From Darksidea phi (lineage: Eukaryota; Ascomycota; Dothideomycetes; Pleosporales; Lentitheciaceae), in assembly GCA_030770425.1 (NCBI GenBank), contig JASJFT010000004.1, positions 620,001-684,000 of the forward strand: a DNA stretch of 64,000 nt, written 5' to 3'. Shown piece by piece: positions 47,023 to 59,523 of the stretch. Made by a program: the position numbers and the translations under genes. Under the pieces are notes generated by a model, which saw only the letters and a list, made by a program, of their open reading frames with translations, did no database searches and was not told the DNA's origin. The stretch's first letter is position 1. Each line of letters starts with the position of its first letter.

Positions 47023-47727
47023 GGATAGGATTTTTATAAGAAGTTCGGGTCTTTTAATATATATACAGCTGATTTGGTTGGGCGTTGAGAACGGGGCAGT
47101 GTTACGTGGGGCGGCAGTGAGGGGTAACTCGATGTCACGCAGAATTTTTCACGCTTGGAGAGCAAGCCCCGTAAAAACATTGATCAATGCTTCCGTACTC
47201 TCTACTGCGCAAGATCGACGAGAAATATGTGGTTACGTCCGTACGAGCGCATAATACATCGAAAGGTAAGGTAACAGACATATTCTGAAGGCATGACAAT
47301 ACTAATATAATCGATAAGCTTTCGCTACATCGTGTGGTGACGGCTCTATAAGGGTACAACCGTCATCTGCACATCCACCTTCAAGCAGCTCTGCGGCAGC
47401 GCTTTTCAGTTGCTCTTCTCTGCCCTTTAACTACTTCTACTCGTCGGCTTCTGCTCACACTTGACGCGGTGGACACGGATGTACTCGTACTTGGCGACCG
47501 ACCTTGTTCCCCTCAGCCTGGCGAACCCAACGAGCTATTCGAAAGCACGAGTCCTGATACGAGCGCAATGGAACCTGCTTTAGCATCGGTTTTCAAACTC
47601 CCTGCACTCGGCTAGGGAATCCTACAGGAAAGCAACTCAGGCCGATGAGGCTGATCTGCTTAACGAGAATTTCTAGCCAGGACTATGCGGACGTTGCCGG
47701 AGTGTACGATGGTCTGTCATTGCTACG
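47023..47727. other. Intergenic
   Basis: 5' flank of the tRNA gene and of the HET pseudogene. No gene seen. Confidence 0.45.
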
Positions 47728-49026
47728 ATGCATCCACCAATTGGGAGCCATGAGATTTTCAAATCCGAGGATCCTGACAAGCTATCCTCCGGTACAAAAA
47801 TCAACTCCGAAGAACCCCACGAACAGCTCCAAGAGTCCTCGTGCGGACTTTGCCAATATTTCGCCAGCCTATTGGAAGACAGTTCGGACAATCGCGACTT
47901 GTCTCTCCTTGCGGTGCCATGGAGTTTCATTGAGGGTGCGTCGTTTTCCGAAGGCAATAGAAGACAGGGAATGACATCTCAACCCCCGTTATTGAGGCTT
48001 TCTTCCCGGCTCCGGCATACTTTTCTCGGTATGCTTTGCCCGCCTAGCGAAGAGCGTGATATTGTTCCCCATGCAATCACTCCGTTTATAGATTACGCCA
48101 TCCTTCAAGGATGGCTCGCATTCTGCGAGACGTCACACGGTGAAAGTTGTCGACCAAACCATACGGTCAACTTGCCTGGTTTCAAAGTCATAGACTGCAG
48201 GACACGCAAGGTTGTACCAGCACCGTACGTTATCCTACGGTATAAACTACGCGTGTCCTTATTTGCAAAAATAGCACAGCTCTTACTTCGATACAATAGG
48301 CACCAGCACCCCCTAGATGAGCTCTGCTGACCCCGTACTATGATATTTAGGCATGTCTGTAGATATGTGGCTCTATCCTATGTCTAGGGCGGCTCAGATT
48401 CTTCCGAGCTTGCATCGCAAACTGCTTCCCAATTGCCTTCAACAATCAACGATGGCATAACGGTAACACTCAAAATGGGCTTCCAATACTTATGGGTAGA
48501 TCAATATGTGGGTGAATGCATGAATAAGCTGAAACAAGCACACTCTAACGTTTGCCAGTGTATTGACCAGCAGAACGCTGCCGAAAAACACGTCCAGATC
48601 GCGCACACGGACGATATCTACACACAAGCGCAGCTCACCATCATAGCCGCGGCTGGAGATAACCCTCACTACGGTTTACCTGGAGTCGACATGAGGCCCA
48701 GAAGCCCAGTCGGGTGTCATAAAATAGACAACATCGTGCTCGCATCACTGAGAGCGAACGAACTCTCGCAAATTCAATCCTCCTCTTGGGCTCAGCGAGG
48801 GTAGACTTTCCAGGAAGGATACCTTTCAAACCGCTGCCTTATATTTTCGGATGGCCAAGTCTCCTTTATATGCACCAAAGTATGCTGTGTCGAAAGTGTG
48901 CGACGAAGTCCATGGATCTCGACGGAGGGCAACGGCGGCGATCAATTGATTCCGAACCTGAGACTTGTGTTGGGTATGCCCGACTGGCTACTTGAGCCAG
49001 AGATGTGTACCATTGTTGTCGAGTAG
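47728..49026 (+). pseudogene. Broken heterokaryon-incompatibility (HET) gene
   Basis: Exons that splice in phase: 47728-48224, 48351-48507 and 48559-49026. After a poorly conserved N-terminus (with CGLCQYFASLL), a HET domain follows: RYVALSYV, then GFQYLWVDQY joined to CIDQQNAAEKH, then LTIIAAAGDN and YGLPGV, and TFQEGYLSNRCLIFSDGQVS. Two TAG stops interrupt it at 48385-48387 and 48802-48804, each where the family has tryptophan (SYVWG and GWTFQE). The splice sites are intact, suggesting recent damage. HET proteins trigger cell death on contact with incompatible strains; this copy should not. The region after the HET domain is also short, so the C-terminus is probably lost. Confidence 0.85.
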
Positions 49027-49640
49027 CGGAAAATAGTGCCAGAGCAGAACTTCACGTACTGGCGCTCAATTTCCGATGGGATAGTTAGAATCATCTTTTC
49101 TTCGTCTGTGAAGTGCTTGTTGTGGTAGTCACCGAGGGACAGTTATTAGTATATATATCCAGTACCCAAGAATCGGCACTAGTGATTACTTTTGTCGATA
49201 TCTTTCAGTAGTACCTCCGAATGGCTGTCACTATTAGAGGCTGTTTTGCTAGGTGTATAAACCAGCTGTGCACATTGGACATGTCCCTAAAAGTTGTATA
49301 TACATACTTTTGCGTCATAGTAGAGGCGACGACTATCACAAACTCTGTTGAAGGACATTTCGCATTAACTTAATGAAAGATCTAAATGACCACGCCCTCA
49401 CCCACCCATCTATGTATACCTCCGACTCCAAGCCCTTGGCGCAGTACAACTAATGCCGAAATCTAACTAATGCACAATAATCAAATAAAAAAAAAGAAAA
49501 AAAAAGAAAAGGAGCTGCTACACCCGGGCGACACCGCCTTCCCAAACGATGCCGAGCATCAGCAGCACAATAAGAGAAAATAAATATGTACAAAATACGA
49601 AGCAAAAAGGAAGTAACGCCGATAGGAAAAAGAAGACGAT
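49027..49640. other. Intergenic, AT-rich 3' flank of the PKS gene
   Basis: Convergent region between the HET pseudogene (plus) and the PKS gene (minus), with an A-rich run near 49487-49510. No gene seen. Confidence 0.5.
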
Positions 49641-52600
49641 CTATGCCAACGCACCTGCGATAAATTGGCTCAGCTCCTTCGCCTTCACACCCTCCATCAT
49701 CGTGAAATGATTTGCATCCTTCATACTCGAAATCTTGACCTTTGATGCACCAACAAGCGTGTCCCAGCCATTCGGTCCTAGATCAGCCCTGTTGTTGAGC
49801 AGCCACTTCATCTCTCGTGGGTCATCTGCACGCTCTTCGGGTCGTGGGATAGAGCCATCCTTGCATACACCATCTTCAGCCCACACGATATGAACTTCGG
49901 GGGCAGTACCTTGAAAGGGCTTAGCCTTGTAGGTGTCGAGTGCTTCAATGAAAGCGAGGAAGTGCGGTAGCAGCCATGATGGCGGTGGCGCGCCACCCTC
50001 TCCGAAAAGGTTGATGCTGTTGAAGTAATCATACAAGCGCGTTGGCAGCTTCTCAAGGCCAATGGGGTTAGGCGTATCGAGGAGGATCAGGCGCTCGACC
50101 TTCTCACCAGCTTGGGCAAGAATTTGGGCAGCGTCGTACGCGCAAATACCACCCGCACTCCAGCCACCAAGATAGTAGGGGCCATGAGGCTGGCGGCGTC
50201 GAATCTCGTCAAGATATGGAGCCGTAAGGTCGGCGAGGCCGCACTTCATGTCCTGTGGTGTCTTCATGTACGGGCAGTTCAGGCCATATACAGCGACATT
50301 CGGAGCGACGCGAGGCAGTGGAGCATAGGAGGTAGATGAGCCGGAGCCATCAGGAAACAAGAAGAGTTGCTTGGTGGCAGTCTTCGGTGAACCCTGCAGG
50401 AGGATCGAGGAGGCGCGTGGAAAACTCTGAGCCGGCTTAGGATCTAGTGGTACCATCAACTCTTTCACCATAACCGATGCGGTCTCTGGAGGCGAGTTGT
50501 CGATAGGGGCAGCACGAGCAGGAGCGGAATTTGACTTGATACCGAGAGCTGCTTCGATCCCGTTAAGGCAGCTGTTAGACGCAAAGAGATCGGATGGTAG
50601 GTCCATTGAAAGCTCTTCCCGCAGCCGGCCAAGGACGTTCAAAGATAGGAGGGAGTCCATGCCGAGTTCGCTAAGATCCAGAGTGCCAGTGATCTCAGCT
50701 TCCTTGACACCAATTTCCTCCGCAAGAATGCGGCGGATAGAGTTGATGATGCCGGCGTCATCGCCCTCGATGGAACCCCCACTAGTGCTCGTCGCGTCTC
50801 CGGCCTCCGACTCGCTCACCGGGGTGGACGCATAAGACGAGCTGATTTCCGAAATGATGACAGCTTCTTGGACGCCGCTGTTCTTGTTGAGGAATGCTAC
50901 CAAGTCTTTGACAGTCGGGCAGTCGTTGAAGAGGGAGCTCTCTACGTCAAGGTCGAGTTCCTCTCGAAGACGGCCCGAAATATTCAGGGAGAGGAGAGAG
51001 TCAACACCAAAGTCTGCGAATGTCGCTGTCGGTACGAGGTCTGTCATGGAAACCCCCACTTCGTCGCAGATAATCTGGAGGCATTTGTCGATAGGGCGCG
51101 GACTAGTAGCCTTAGGAGCAGAAGCAACCTTCGTAGGCTTGGCCTGGAGCTTCGCAGCGACTGCAGCAGCAGGTACGGGGGCAGATTTGGCGGCAGGCTT
51201 ATTAGGCGCAACACCTTTGCTGGAGGCCACAATGGGTGCCATCTTGCCAGGACCGGGGAGGACGTGATCGAGTACTCTGCGAGGGACACCCTGAAACTAT
51301 GTGGGTGTTAGCGTAAGGTCAATAGGACGCAATCAGAGCCAGTCGTACCTTGACACCTCCGTACATTGCAACGATCGTGTCATTGTCAAAAATGTACACA
51401 TCACCAGCATACATCGTGCTGCCGATATTCTGCATCTTGACGTATGTCTGATAGGTCTTTTCGGCGACAAACCTCTCAGCAATGCGGAGACTATCCCACC
51501 CATGATTTATGTATACCTGCATCTTGGAATCGGTATTGTCGTTAGCGTTCATGGTGAAGCCTGTGACTTGACCGAGACTGTCGATCCAGTATGGCGCGCA
51601 GAAGTACTTTCCGCCCGTTGGGTCAGCCTGAAATTTGACGCGAGTGGAGGTCTCCAGATCGTCACTGTTCATGACAATCTCCTGCATGCCCTTGTACTGC
51701 TCTTTGTAGTTAACGATCGAACCGAAAAGCTTGTAGGCCATGCCACGCTTGATGAGGTTGGTCGCGCCGTTGTCCACACCCTGGTGCAAGGCATCAATGC
51801 GGGACTTGATGAGGTACGAGTTGCGCTTCCAATCAGCCATCCAGACATCGGAATCACCTAGCTTGACTTTGCAGGTAGCGTGCTCAGTCGTCATTTTGCC
51901 TAGAAAAGCGAAACCAAGTCAGTAAAGTATATACAAAGAGATACCAGTGCCAATTGTCGCAGACTAAAGCTGGACCACTATACGGTTTGCGAGAGAATCT
52001 TGCGATAGGCACTTTGATATAGAACACACCGCGGTGTACATACCTTGCTCATTGACGCTGTAGATGTGAACAGCAATCTCTTTGGCAGACCAGTCAGCCA
52101 CTGCGGAGGACCTAAAGAGTTGCTTCTGACCGTTGCCATTAGCAATCAAGGGATTCTTGACTACCATCTCGGCAACGTTCATGCTAGCCTGGGAAGGCTG
52201 CTTCTTGCTGTTATGGATGAGATAGTCGCCGAGGGTAAGTGCGACGTCTGCCCAGAGTGACGATGGACAGAGAGGTGTGCCGTTCACCGAATGACCAGTG
52301 AATGCGGCAATCAGAGTGGGGTCTTGTACGTCCGACTCCACAAGTACCGAAGGATTCGTGGCGTCCAGGTTCTCCTCAATCAACTTTTGGACGGATGAGG
52401 TAGACAGCTTTTGCACGGGTGCTGGGGCACTGGCCATGATGGGCGCCGGAGCATCACCCTTCGTCAGACAGAATGAGTTCTCATACTGAATCCAGTAGGT
52501 CTTGCTGTCCCAATTGTACGCCGGAAGCTCGATGACCTTGTGTGACATCTTGAAGTCGCGGTGGAATTCGTTCCAGTTGACGTCGATACCACCAAGATGG

Positions 52601-55600
52601 AGACCGCCGAGGCTGGCAGAGAGGACCTCAAAGGTATCTTTGTTTTTCTGCAGAGAGGGTAGAGTGACGGTGTCGCTACCGACGATGGACTTAATCATAC
52701 CGCTGCAGACGGGGTGTGAGCCAAGCTCGACCCACAACGTTTTCTCGGTAATGTTCTTGTTTTCCAGCGCCGCATTCAACCCAGAGACGAAATCAACCGT
52801 TTCGCGGCATGCTCTGCTGAGGTATAGATGGTTCAGGACGCCTTCACCTTCTACAACCTCTCCTAGGAGCGGAGAAATGAACGGAACAGCCGGGGCCGCA
52901 AAGCGAATCTTTCCAGCAATGGCCTCGAAGTCGGACAAGATTGTTTCTACCTGAGCAGAATGGAAGGCATATGGCACCTTAAGCTTAGTCGACTTGAACT
53001 TAGCTTCAGAAAGTTCGTTGGAAAGAGCATCAATGCAGTCATTAGCACCGCTAAGCACTAGCGCATTAGGTCCGTTGATGCAAGCCACTTCCACTTTCTT
53101 GCCGACAAGGATTGTGCCAATTTGAGCTAACGTTGTCTGGACAGCAAGCATTGCATGCGTGCCGATTGTGCAGCGAGACACAAGCAGCTGTGCCCTCTTG
53201 CCGCAGAGATAGATGGTATCGCTCGCGGAAATGACCCCGGCTGCATTGAGGGCAGCGTATTCGCCAAGGCTGTGTCCGATGACTGCAGAGGGAGCAATGC
53301 CCCAAGAAGCCCAAAGACGGGTAAGTGCCATCTGCATGCACGTAGTGCCAAGTTGAGCGACGACTGGGCTAACATGGTCGATGTCTTCGAGTGAGCCATC
53401 GATCAGAGGTAGAATGCTGGGGAAGCCGTGTCCGGTGGAGATTCGATCGAAGCGCTGGATGTCATTTCGGAACTGTGAGAATTTCTCGTAAAGCTGCTGT
53501 CCCATCCCGGATTGAAGTACGCCCTGGCCCGTAAAGGCGAAAGCAACCTTGGGCATCTTGGCTGGAACTGGCTTCAGATCTTGGCGTTGAGATGCTTCTT
53601 GAAGTTTCCTCTTAATGGTTGCGATGTCGGATCCGGCGGCCACGATGCGGTGATTGTGATGAATGCGTCGTGCTGTTGTGGTGTATGAAAGATAAGGTAG
53701 AGACGTAGTTGGGTTTTGATCAAGGAATGCAATGAAAGATTCAAGATTCCTTTTTAGAGAGAGGATCGAGCGACCGGAAACAGCTACCGTGTGAGTCGAT
53801 CGAGGATCCGCCCGGCCATCAGTATAAGCGATCGGAGCATCTTCCATTAACAGAGCAGTGTTGCCTCCGGCAGCACTAAAGTTGTTCATGAAGACTGTAC
53901 GCTTGCCTCCCTCGGGCCGTTTCCATGCGGTCGGCTTGAGTGCGATATGGACATTGCGTGCTGCGAGATCCGGAAAACCGTGATTGAGCTTGGTCTTAAT
54001 GCCGCAGTGAGGGGGGATTTCACTATTCTTCATCATCATCAAGACCTTGATGAGTGAGGCAACTCCAGAGGCCGATTCAGCATGTCCGATATTTGCTTTG
54101 GCAGATCCAAGATGCAAAGGATGGGCTGGTCTAGAGCCGTCCTTAGGTGCGAACACCTGTAGAACAGAGCCCATTTCGACGGCGTCACCAGCTTGTGTAC
54201 CAGTACCGTGCATCTCAATGTAGCTAACGTCGAGTGGGTTGACGTTTGCAGCGTTAAGCATCTTGTCAAAAATGAACGCTTGAGCGCCAACGTGAGGTCG
54301 TGTCATCGACTCGGCTATCGTGTTGTCAGCATATGTTATTTCTTATTCAGAGGGTCCCCGAAACCCTAGCCGTCGCCGTGGACCCAAAGAAGTCACTCCG
54401 GACCGGGTGACCCGTAAGTGTTAGGAGTGTTGTCTTACCTTCAGCGCTGTGGTTGGTATAAGCCCCAAGTATCACACCGTAGATCGGATCTACAGTCCAT
54501 TTATTAGCAAATGCCTTAGTTACAGTCTGTCCTAGGTAGATGCATACCGCAATCAGCCTCAGCGTCCTCCAGTCTCTTGAAGATGACGGTGCCCACCGCG
54601 TCAGCACGGCAGTACCCATTGGCGGCATCATCAAATGTATTGCAGTTCCCAGTAGTAGACAGAAAGTGGCCACGATCGAGCCCTGCGAAGTTGTCGGGGT
54701 TAGTCATGACGTTAGTCCCTCCTGCAATCGCAGTATCACAGTCGCCGCGCCAGAGCGAATTACATGCTGTATGGATAGCAGCAAAGCTTGAAGAACAGGC
54801 GGTATCGACACTAAATGACGGCCCACTAAACTTAAAGTGGTAATTGATGCGGCCAGGAGTGAACGCTCGGTTTCCGCCGGGGATAAAGTATGTGTCGACA
54901 TTCTGGCCGGAATTGACCTCTCGCCAGTCGTCGGACGTCATTCCGTAAAAGATACCCACTCGGTCTCTTTGAGTGGATGCTGTGGATTGTTAGTCATAAG
55001 TATTCAAAAAGTGCGTCGTGGTTCTGGGCGACTTCTCCGGACCCTCGGTTGCTAAGGCAATCGGAAGGAAATAATCTGATTGAGATTTTGTGAAAGAAGA
55101 ATGGCGACTTGGAAGAACGTACCTGTACGGTTGGGAACAAAGCCAGCCATTTCGAATGCCTCGTATGCGGTGGTAATGGCCAAACGTTGCCCTGGGTCCG
55201 CGTTCGCAGCCTCACGAGGGCTCATGTTGAAGAAGCGAGCATCGAATAGGCCTGGCTCCTCGATGAAGCAACCATGTCGAATACGCGAGGTGTTCTTCTT
55301 CTTTCCGGTGGGATCATAGTGAGCATCCACGTCGAAACGGTCCTTCGGGATTTCGCGGTGAACATCCTTGCCAAGGTGCAAAATCTCCCAGAACTTATTG
55401 GTGCTAGCGGCATCTGGGAACCGTCCGGAGTATCCGACGATTGCAATCTTGGATTGCTGTGGACGAGCGTGAGGTTGAGCGTTCACATTGGTGTTCTCGG
55501 CGTCGATCTTGACGCTGGGCACGCCAGCCTGGGATAGGGCAGACGCAAGATGTTGTGAGCCAGAAGACATGAAGGGCATGATTGTCGCGTAGGTAACTCC

Positions 55601-56688
55601 AGCTTTGTTAAGCTCTGCCGCAGTGCCATCAAGGAGGTTATCCCAGCGGATAGGCTCCAGGAAGATCTCTCGTAGCGCAGCACGCAAAAGGTGGCCGAAT
55701 GTGGCGGCTTGGATGACTTCGCCAGTAACATCGGAGAAGACAGGAATCTTAGGAGTGTACGAGCCAAGAATCTTAGAGTCACTAGAAGCGATGATTGCGT
55801 CCACATCGGCCTCTGAATAGAGGTGGGAAGTGTGATATGGAGCGAAGACTGATACTCTAGCGGTCTTGAGCTCGGAAAATGCCCCAGTCTTGACTAAAGC
55901 GTCTAATACCGAAGGTGGGCCGCTGATGGTCACATTGTTCGGCGTGATGTAGCTGATGTACGGTCGAGATGCAGAAGGGACGCCTTGATCTTCCACAAAG
56001 GCATCGAGTGCGATGACAGCGCGTTGGGCAGTGAGTGGGACTATCATTGACCATGATTGATTGGCGGCATTTGGCTGCTCGATATCATTCCGAACCTGAG
56101 ATGTTCGAAGTCCGGTACGGAAAGCCATGAGTACGACCTCGATGGCCGCTGGGAAGAGCTCGGCCCATGTTTGGCTAGTGCTGATGGCGGCAGAAGAAAG
56201 AAGACCAGTACAAACACCAACAATGTAGCTGTCGGCAGGGGACGGGTACTTTTGCGTGCTCTGGCCATAGTGACTATATAACGTTAGCTAGACTCTGATT
56301 ATAACAACCCCAAGACACCTCCAGAGGATAATCGACCACATACCTAACGAAAGATGCAAGTTGGTTCAGTGTGTGAAAAGCGCTCTCAAGCGCAGGATGC
56401 TTAGTCTTTGAGTCGCTGTGGCGTGCTAGGAGATCAAGAAGGGAAGTAAAGCGAGGGAACTGATCCTGATACGAGATAGGGAGCCTGCTGATTTCTTGTC
56501 GCAGCGCAAAGAACACTCTCTCAAAGAAGGTAGTAAGGAGAGCGTTGTGCTTGACTGAAAGTAGCCGCTTGAGGGAAGCTTGGAAGGGAGTGGTCTGGCT
56601 AAAGGTAGGATCAGTAAAGCTCGTTCAGAAGGGTGACAGTGCTTGGTACGTACTCTCCGAGGAGGAGGACTTGGGAAGATTTGTCCAT
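49641..56688 (-). CDS. Non-reducing polyketide synthase, SAT-KS-AT-PT-ACP-ACP-TE
   Basis: Eight exons on the minus strand: 56688-56654, 56598-56344, 56273-55123, 54979-54548, 54489-54439, 54314-52044, 51899-51349 and 51296-49641, 2133 residues. Every junction keeps the frame. SAT has the GVCTG site near Cys118. The ketosynthase (from about 371) has DTACSSS (Cys near 542), EMHGTGT and [10 protein letters not shown]. The acyltransferase has FAFTGQG and GHSLGEY (Ser near 989). The product template has [17 protein letters not shown] (His near 1316) and an Asp in [10 protein letters not shown]. Two ACPs carry GVDSLL and GMDSLL (Ser near 1682 and 1797), and the TE has GWSAGG (Ser near 1962) and a final His in NHFTMM. 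It makes an aromatic polyketide from malonyl units, with TE-assisted release. The double ACP and TE resemble melanin and CTB1-type synthases; the product is unknown. Confidence 0.95.
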
Positions 56689-57823
56689 TGCAGCGAGTGT
56701 TTTGATTCGTTGATGCTGGGAAGTGGGAAGAATTCAGGCAACGATTCAAGAGTATTAATGCTGTTGACTGGAGATATGATGGACCTGTTGATGCGATGAG
56801 AGAAAGTACATTATTCCACGAGCATCATATATAGGAAACAGTAACAAAGCGGAGGTACCTGGAAGCCGGTAGCTTCGCCATGTGGCAGAACCCGGCCATG
56901 CGAGTAGAGTCTCCGGAGTGTCGGGTGATAGCCAAGTGCTTCTGAAGTCGTGAACCGAATAAGCTAGAAAGGAGAGGCGCTTAGGGAAGGAGACCAGGGA
57001 CCGTCGTCGGACCGGACCATGGAGGCAACAAAGTTTCGCATTCCCTATGATTGAGTGCTTCATGATGGAGTGCTCGGCTCACTAATATTGCTTAGTGCAA
57101 TTGTATCGCTGTGCGATGTAGTCTGCGGGACCGCTGGCATTGGGTTCGGTTTCCGAATCTGACCAACACGTGAGTCGCGCTATGAAGATCAGCGAAACTA
57201 GAAGCAACACGTTTCGCACGTGGGATCTAAAATAAACCATGATGGCTACAGCACTCCAAGGAAAGCTACGGATGATGCGGTGAGGAAATGGTAGTCGTCA
57301 TCGAACTACGGTTTCTTGTGCATATGCAGGAACACTTTTTCAAGAGGCTGAGCTAGCGGCCTTTTTATATAAATTCTGGTTCAATGAAAAGGAAGTCAGA
57401 GTATTATGCCAGCATTTACCCGTCGTCGAACGCATCCTGAAGGCCGCCGAGGTAGGTAGCAGATGTTGGAATGATCGCAAACGCGACGCGACGCGACGCT
57501 GGTGAGACCCACGTTAGAATACCAATGACCGATCAACAGATGCTTAGAGGAGTTGAGTAAAATTGCGAACTTTTTTTTTGCGAATATCCTTGATCAAAGA
57601 AGTGGTAGAAGCCGATTTGGAAGCCGGTTTAGAAGCCTAAGTGTGCAGCTAAAGGAAGACGCGTTAATAGCTGTGCGAGCTAGCTTAGTAAGCATCTTGT
57701 TCACCACTACCAGATATAGTTTCGAAGTTTGAAGCATTGTTTCAATTTAATACCACATCTAGACCTCGCTAGCTCTATCAAAAAGATCGCAAAGACGCGT
57801 AACTCCCATACTAGATACACCGC
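56689..57823. promoter_or_regulatory. PKS upstream region
   Basis: About 1.1 kb upstream of the PKS start. Contains TTTCCGAA at 57150-57157, also found in the promoter of the FAD monooxygenase and transesterase, and GCGAC repeats near 57482-57499. No TATA or transcription start was assigned. Confidence 0.4.
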
Positions 57824-58327
57824 TCAATAAACAGCTTGTCCGTCGCGCACATGATGTTCCATCCAACCAATTGTCATTCTATACAGCATCAGCAGACACA
57901 CAAGAACTCTGCTCTTCCACACTTACTTGGATCTCTTTGTATCAGCAAAGTTCTCATGGTCCGGAATACACTTCGCGATATACTCCGGATCAGCTTTCAT
58001 GCGAACAAAGCAGTCGACATCAGGGAAAGTCGCCTGGATAATGCAATCGTAGTCGGCGACGTTGGCAAACTGAGGGTCGAAGAGCTTTTCCATCTCCTTG
58101 CGTGTAGCAGCGGTGTTGTGGGACTGGGACGGTTAGTGGATCTTGGTGGATCTGGATGTGGATGGGGTCGAAGAGGATGGTACCATAGAGAAGCTCAGCA
58201 TGCCGTATTTGACCATCATTTCCTTCACGAGCGGACCGTGGACCTCGCTCGTGTAAGTGTGATAGTCTTCCTCTGACATGCCGGGCTTGCGGTAGGCGCA
58301 GACGGTCCAGACAAGAACGGGAGCCAT
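57824..58327 (-). CDS. EthD-domain protein of the PKS cluster
   Basis: Three exons on the minus strand, 58327-58184, 58123-57927 and 57878-57824, give 131 residues. The protein starts WTVCAYRKPGMSEEDYHTY and shows EVHGPLVKEMM, the EthD-type motif. The second exon adds SHNTAATRKEMEKLF and DYDCIIQATFPDVDCFVRMK, and the third ends TIGWMEHHVRDGQ. EthD proteins are small dimeric alpha-beta barrels; in polyketide clusters they act as dehydratases, decarboxylases or cyclases. The exact role here is unknown. The last exon, only 55 bp, is supported by the conserved end. Same strand as the PKS, about 1.1 kb upstream of its start. Confidence 0.88.
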
Positions 58328-59523
58328 GTTTTCAAATGGATGCAATTTGACAAGTTTCAAGAAGGCAAGAAATGACGAGCCCTGAGTATGAGAGGAGTAG
58401 ATGCGAGAATCGTAAATAGCGGGAAACGGACTGCTTATAAAACCTTCGGTTTCGTTCTACGTTCGTAACTCGCCCATAACGGATTATTACAATTTAGCCA
58501 TTTTGTCTGGACCGAAGCGTCAAGTCCAGACAGATCTCCGAGTTCCCCGAGTGTACTTGCACAGATATCTAGACCTGTCTATTGACCGACGAAGGAATTT
58601 TAGTCCACGGACACTTTTCTATCCTATCAACAGCTTGCTGCCGTGCTGCACCGCCTACTATGTCCAGGTAGTTTGAATCCGCCTGTGCGCGTTGAAACGG
58701 TAAATGAAGCTCAAGGCTGACAGCTCCTCAGTTGTCTCCGAACATTGCCAGTCACAGCGCTCACACCATTGTTTCCGGATGTTCGCTCCCCAAACGTCGA
58801 TGTGTTTTGTGCTCGTGGCAGAATGTTCCGAAACATCTGCCATAATATCTTCGCTCACCGAATTGCAGTTCGTGCTTGAGGCTCGCTCTCAGTCATCTCT
58901 CCACGGGTGAACCCAGATCATATCCGAGATTACTCGGGTTTTCGTCGCGGATTGTAGCATCGTTGATAGAATAGTCGATGGCGACGTCGTTGCTGCTTGC
59001 TGGGTGTCATGAGACTGGGGGCGATTCTAGGTTTACGCTAGACCGTTTTAAGTGTAGCCTCTCAAAACTCCATGGAGCTCTCCTTCCGACATCCTATCCT
59101 CTACGTCTTCGCCGCCGCAAACTTTGTGCTCAGTCATATCATACTTGTTTGAAGGGTCACTGTCTCCAAATTATAGTCGGATTACCTCATACTTTGCTCG
59201 GCCGCATCGTTAGGAGATGGACAGAGCCAAGTCCCAACCACCGGTAAGGGCTAACCCACGAGCGTTCCCATCTTTGCATTTCTCATCACCAAATTCTTTT
59301 GGGAACTTGCATAGCGACAGATAATATAGTTTAGTCAGCCACCTCGAGTTGTTCAAGCGCGTTCGGTTCACTCTCCGGTATATCTCACAACATCTCGAGT
59401 GAACTGGCAATATTCGTGTTCTGAGGTGCCGTCTTCGTGCTTGCCCACTATTGCTCTTCTGGATTTATTTCCTTCGAAGCTTCCTACTCGCTTCTCCCTC
59501 ACATCTGCGACGAAGTCATTAAG
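58328..59523. other. 1.2 kb inside the cluster, no supported gene
   Basis: EthD promoter and intergenic sequence. Short frames here (for example 58704-58910) lack features. Confidence 0.45.

Noticed and set aside
49641..56688. Calling the PKS a DHN-melanin synthase
   Set aside because: Domain order fits, but the same order occurs in CTB1-like and other NR-PKSs, and melanin partner genes are absent nearby.
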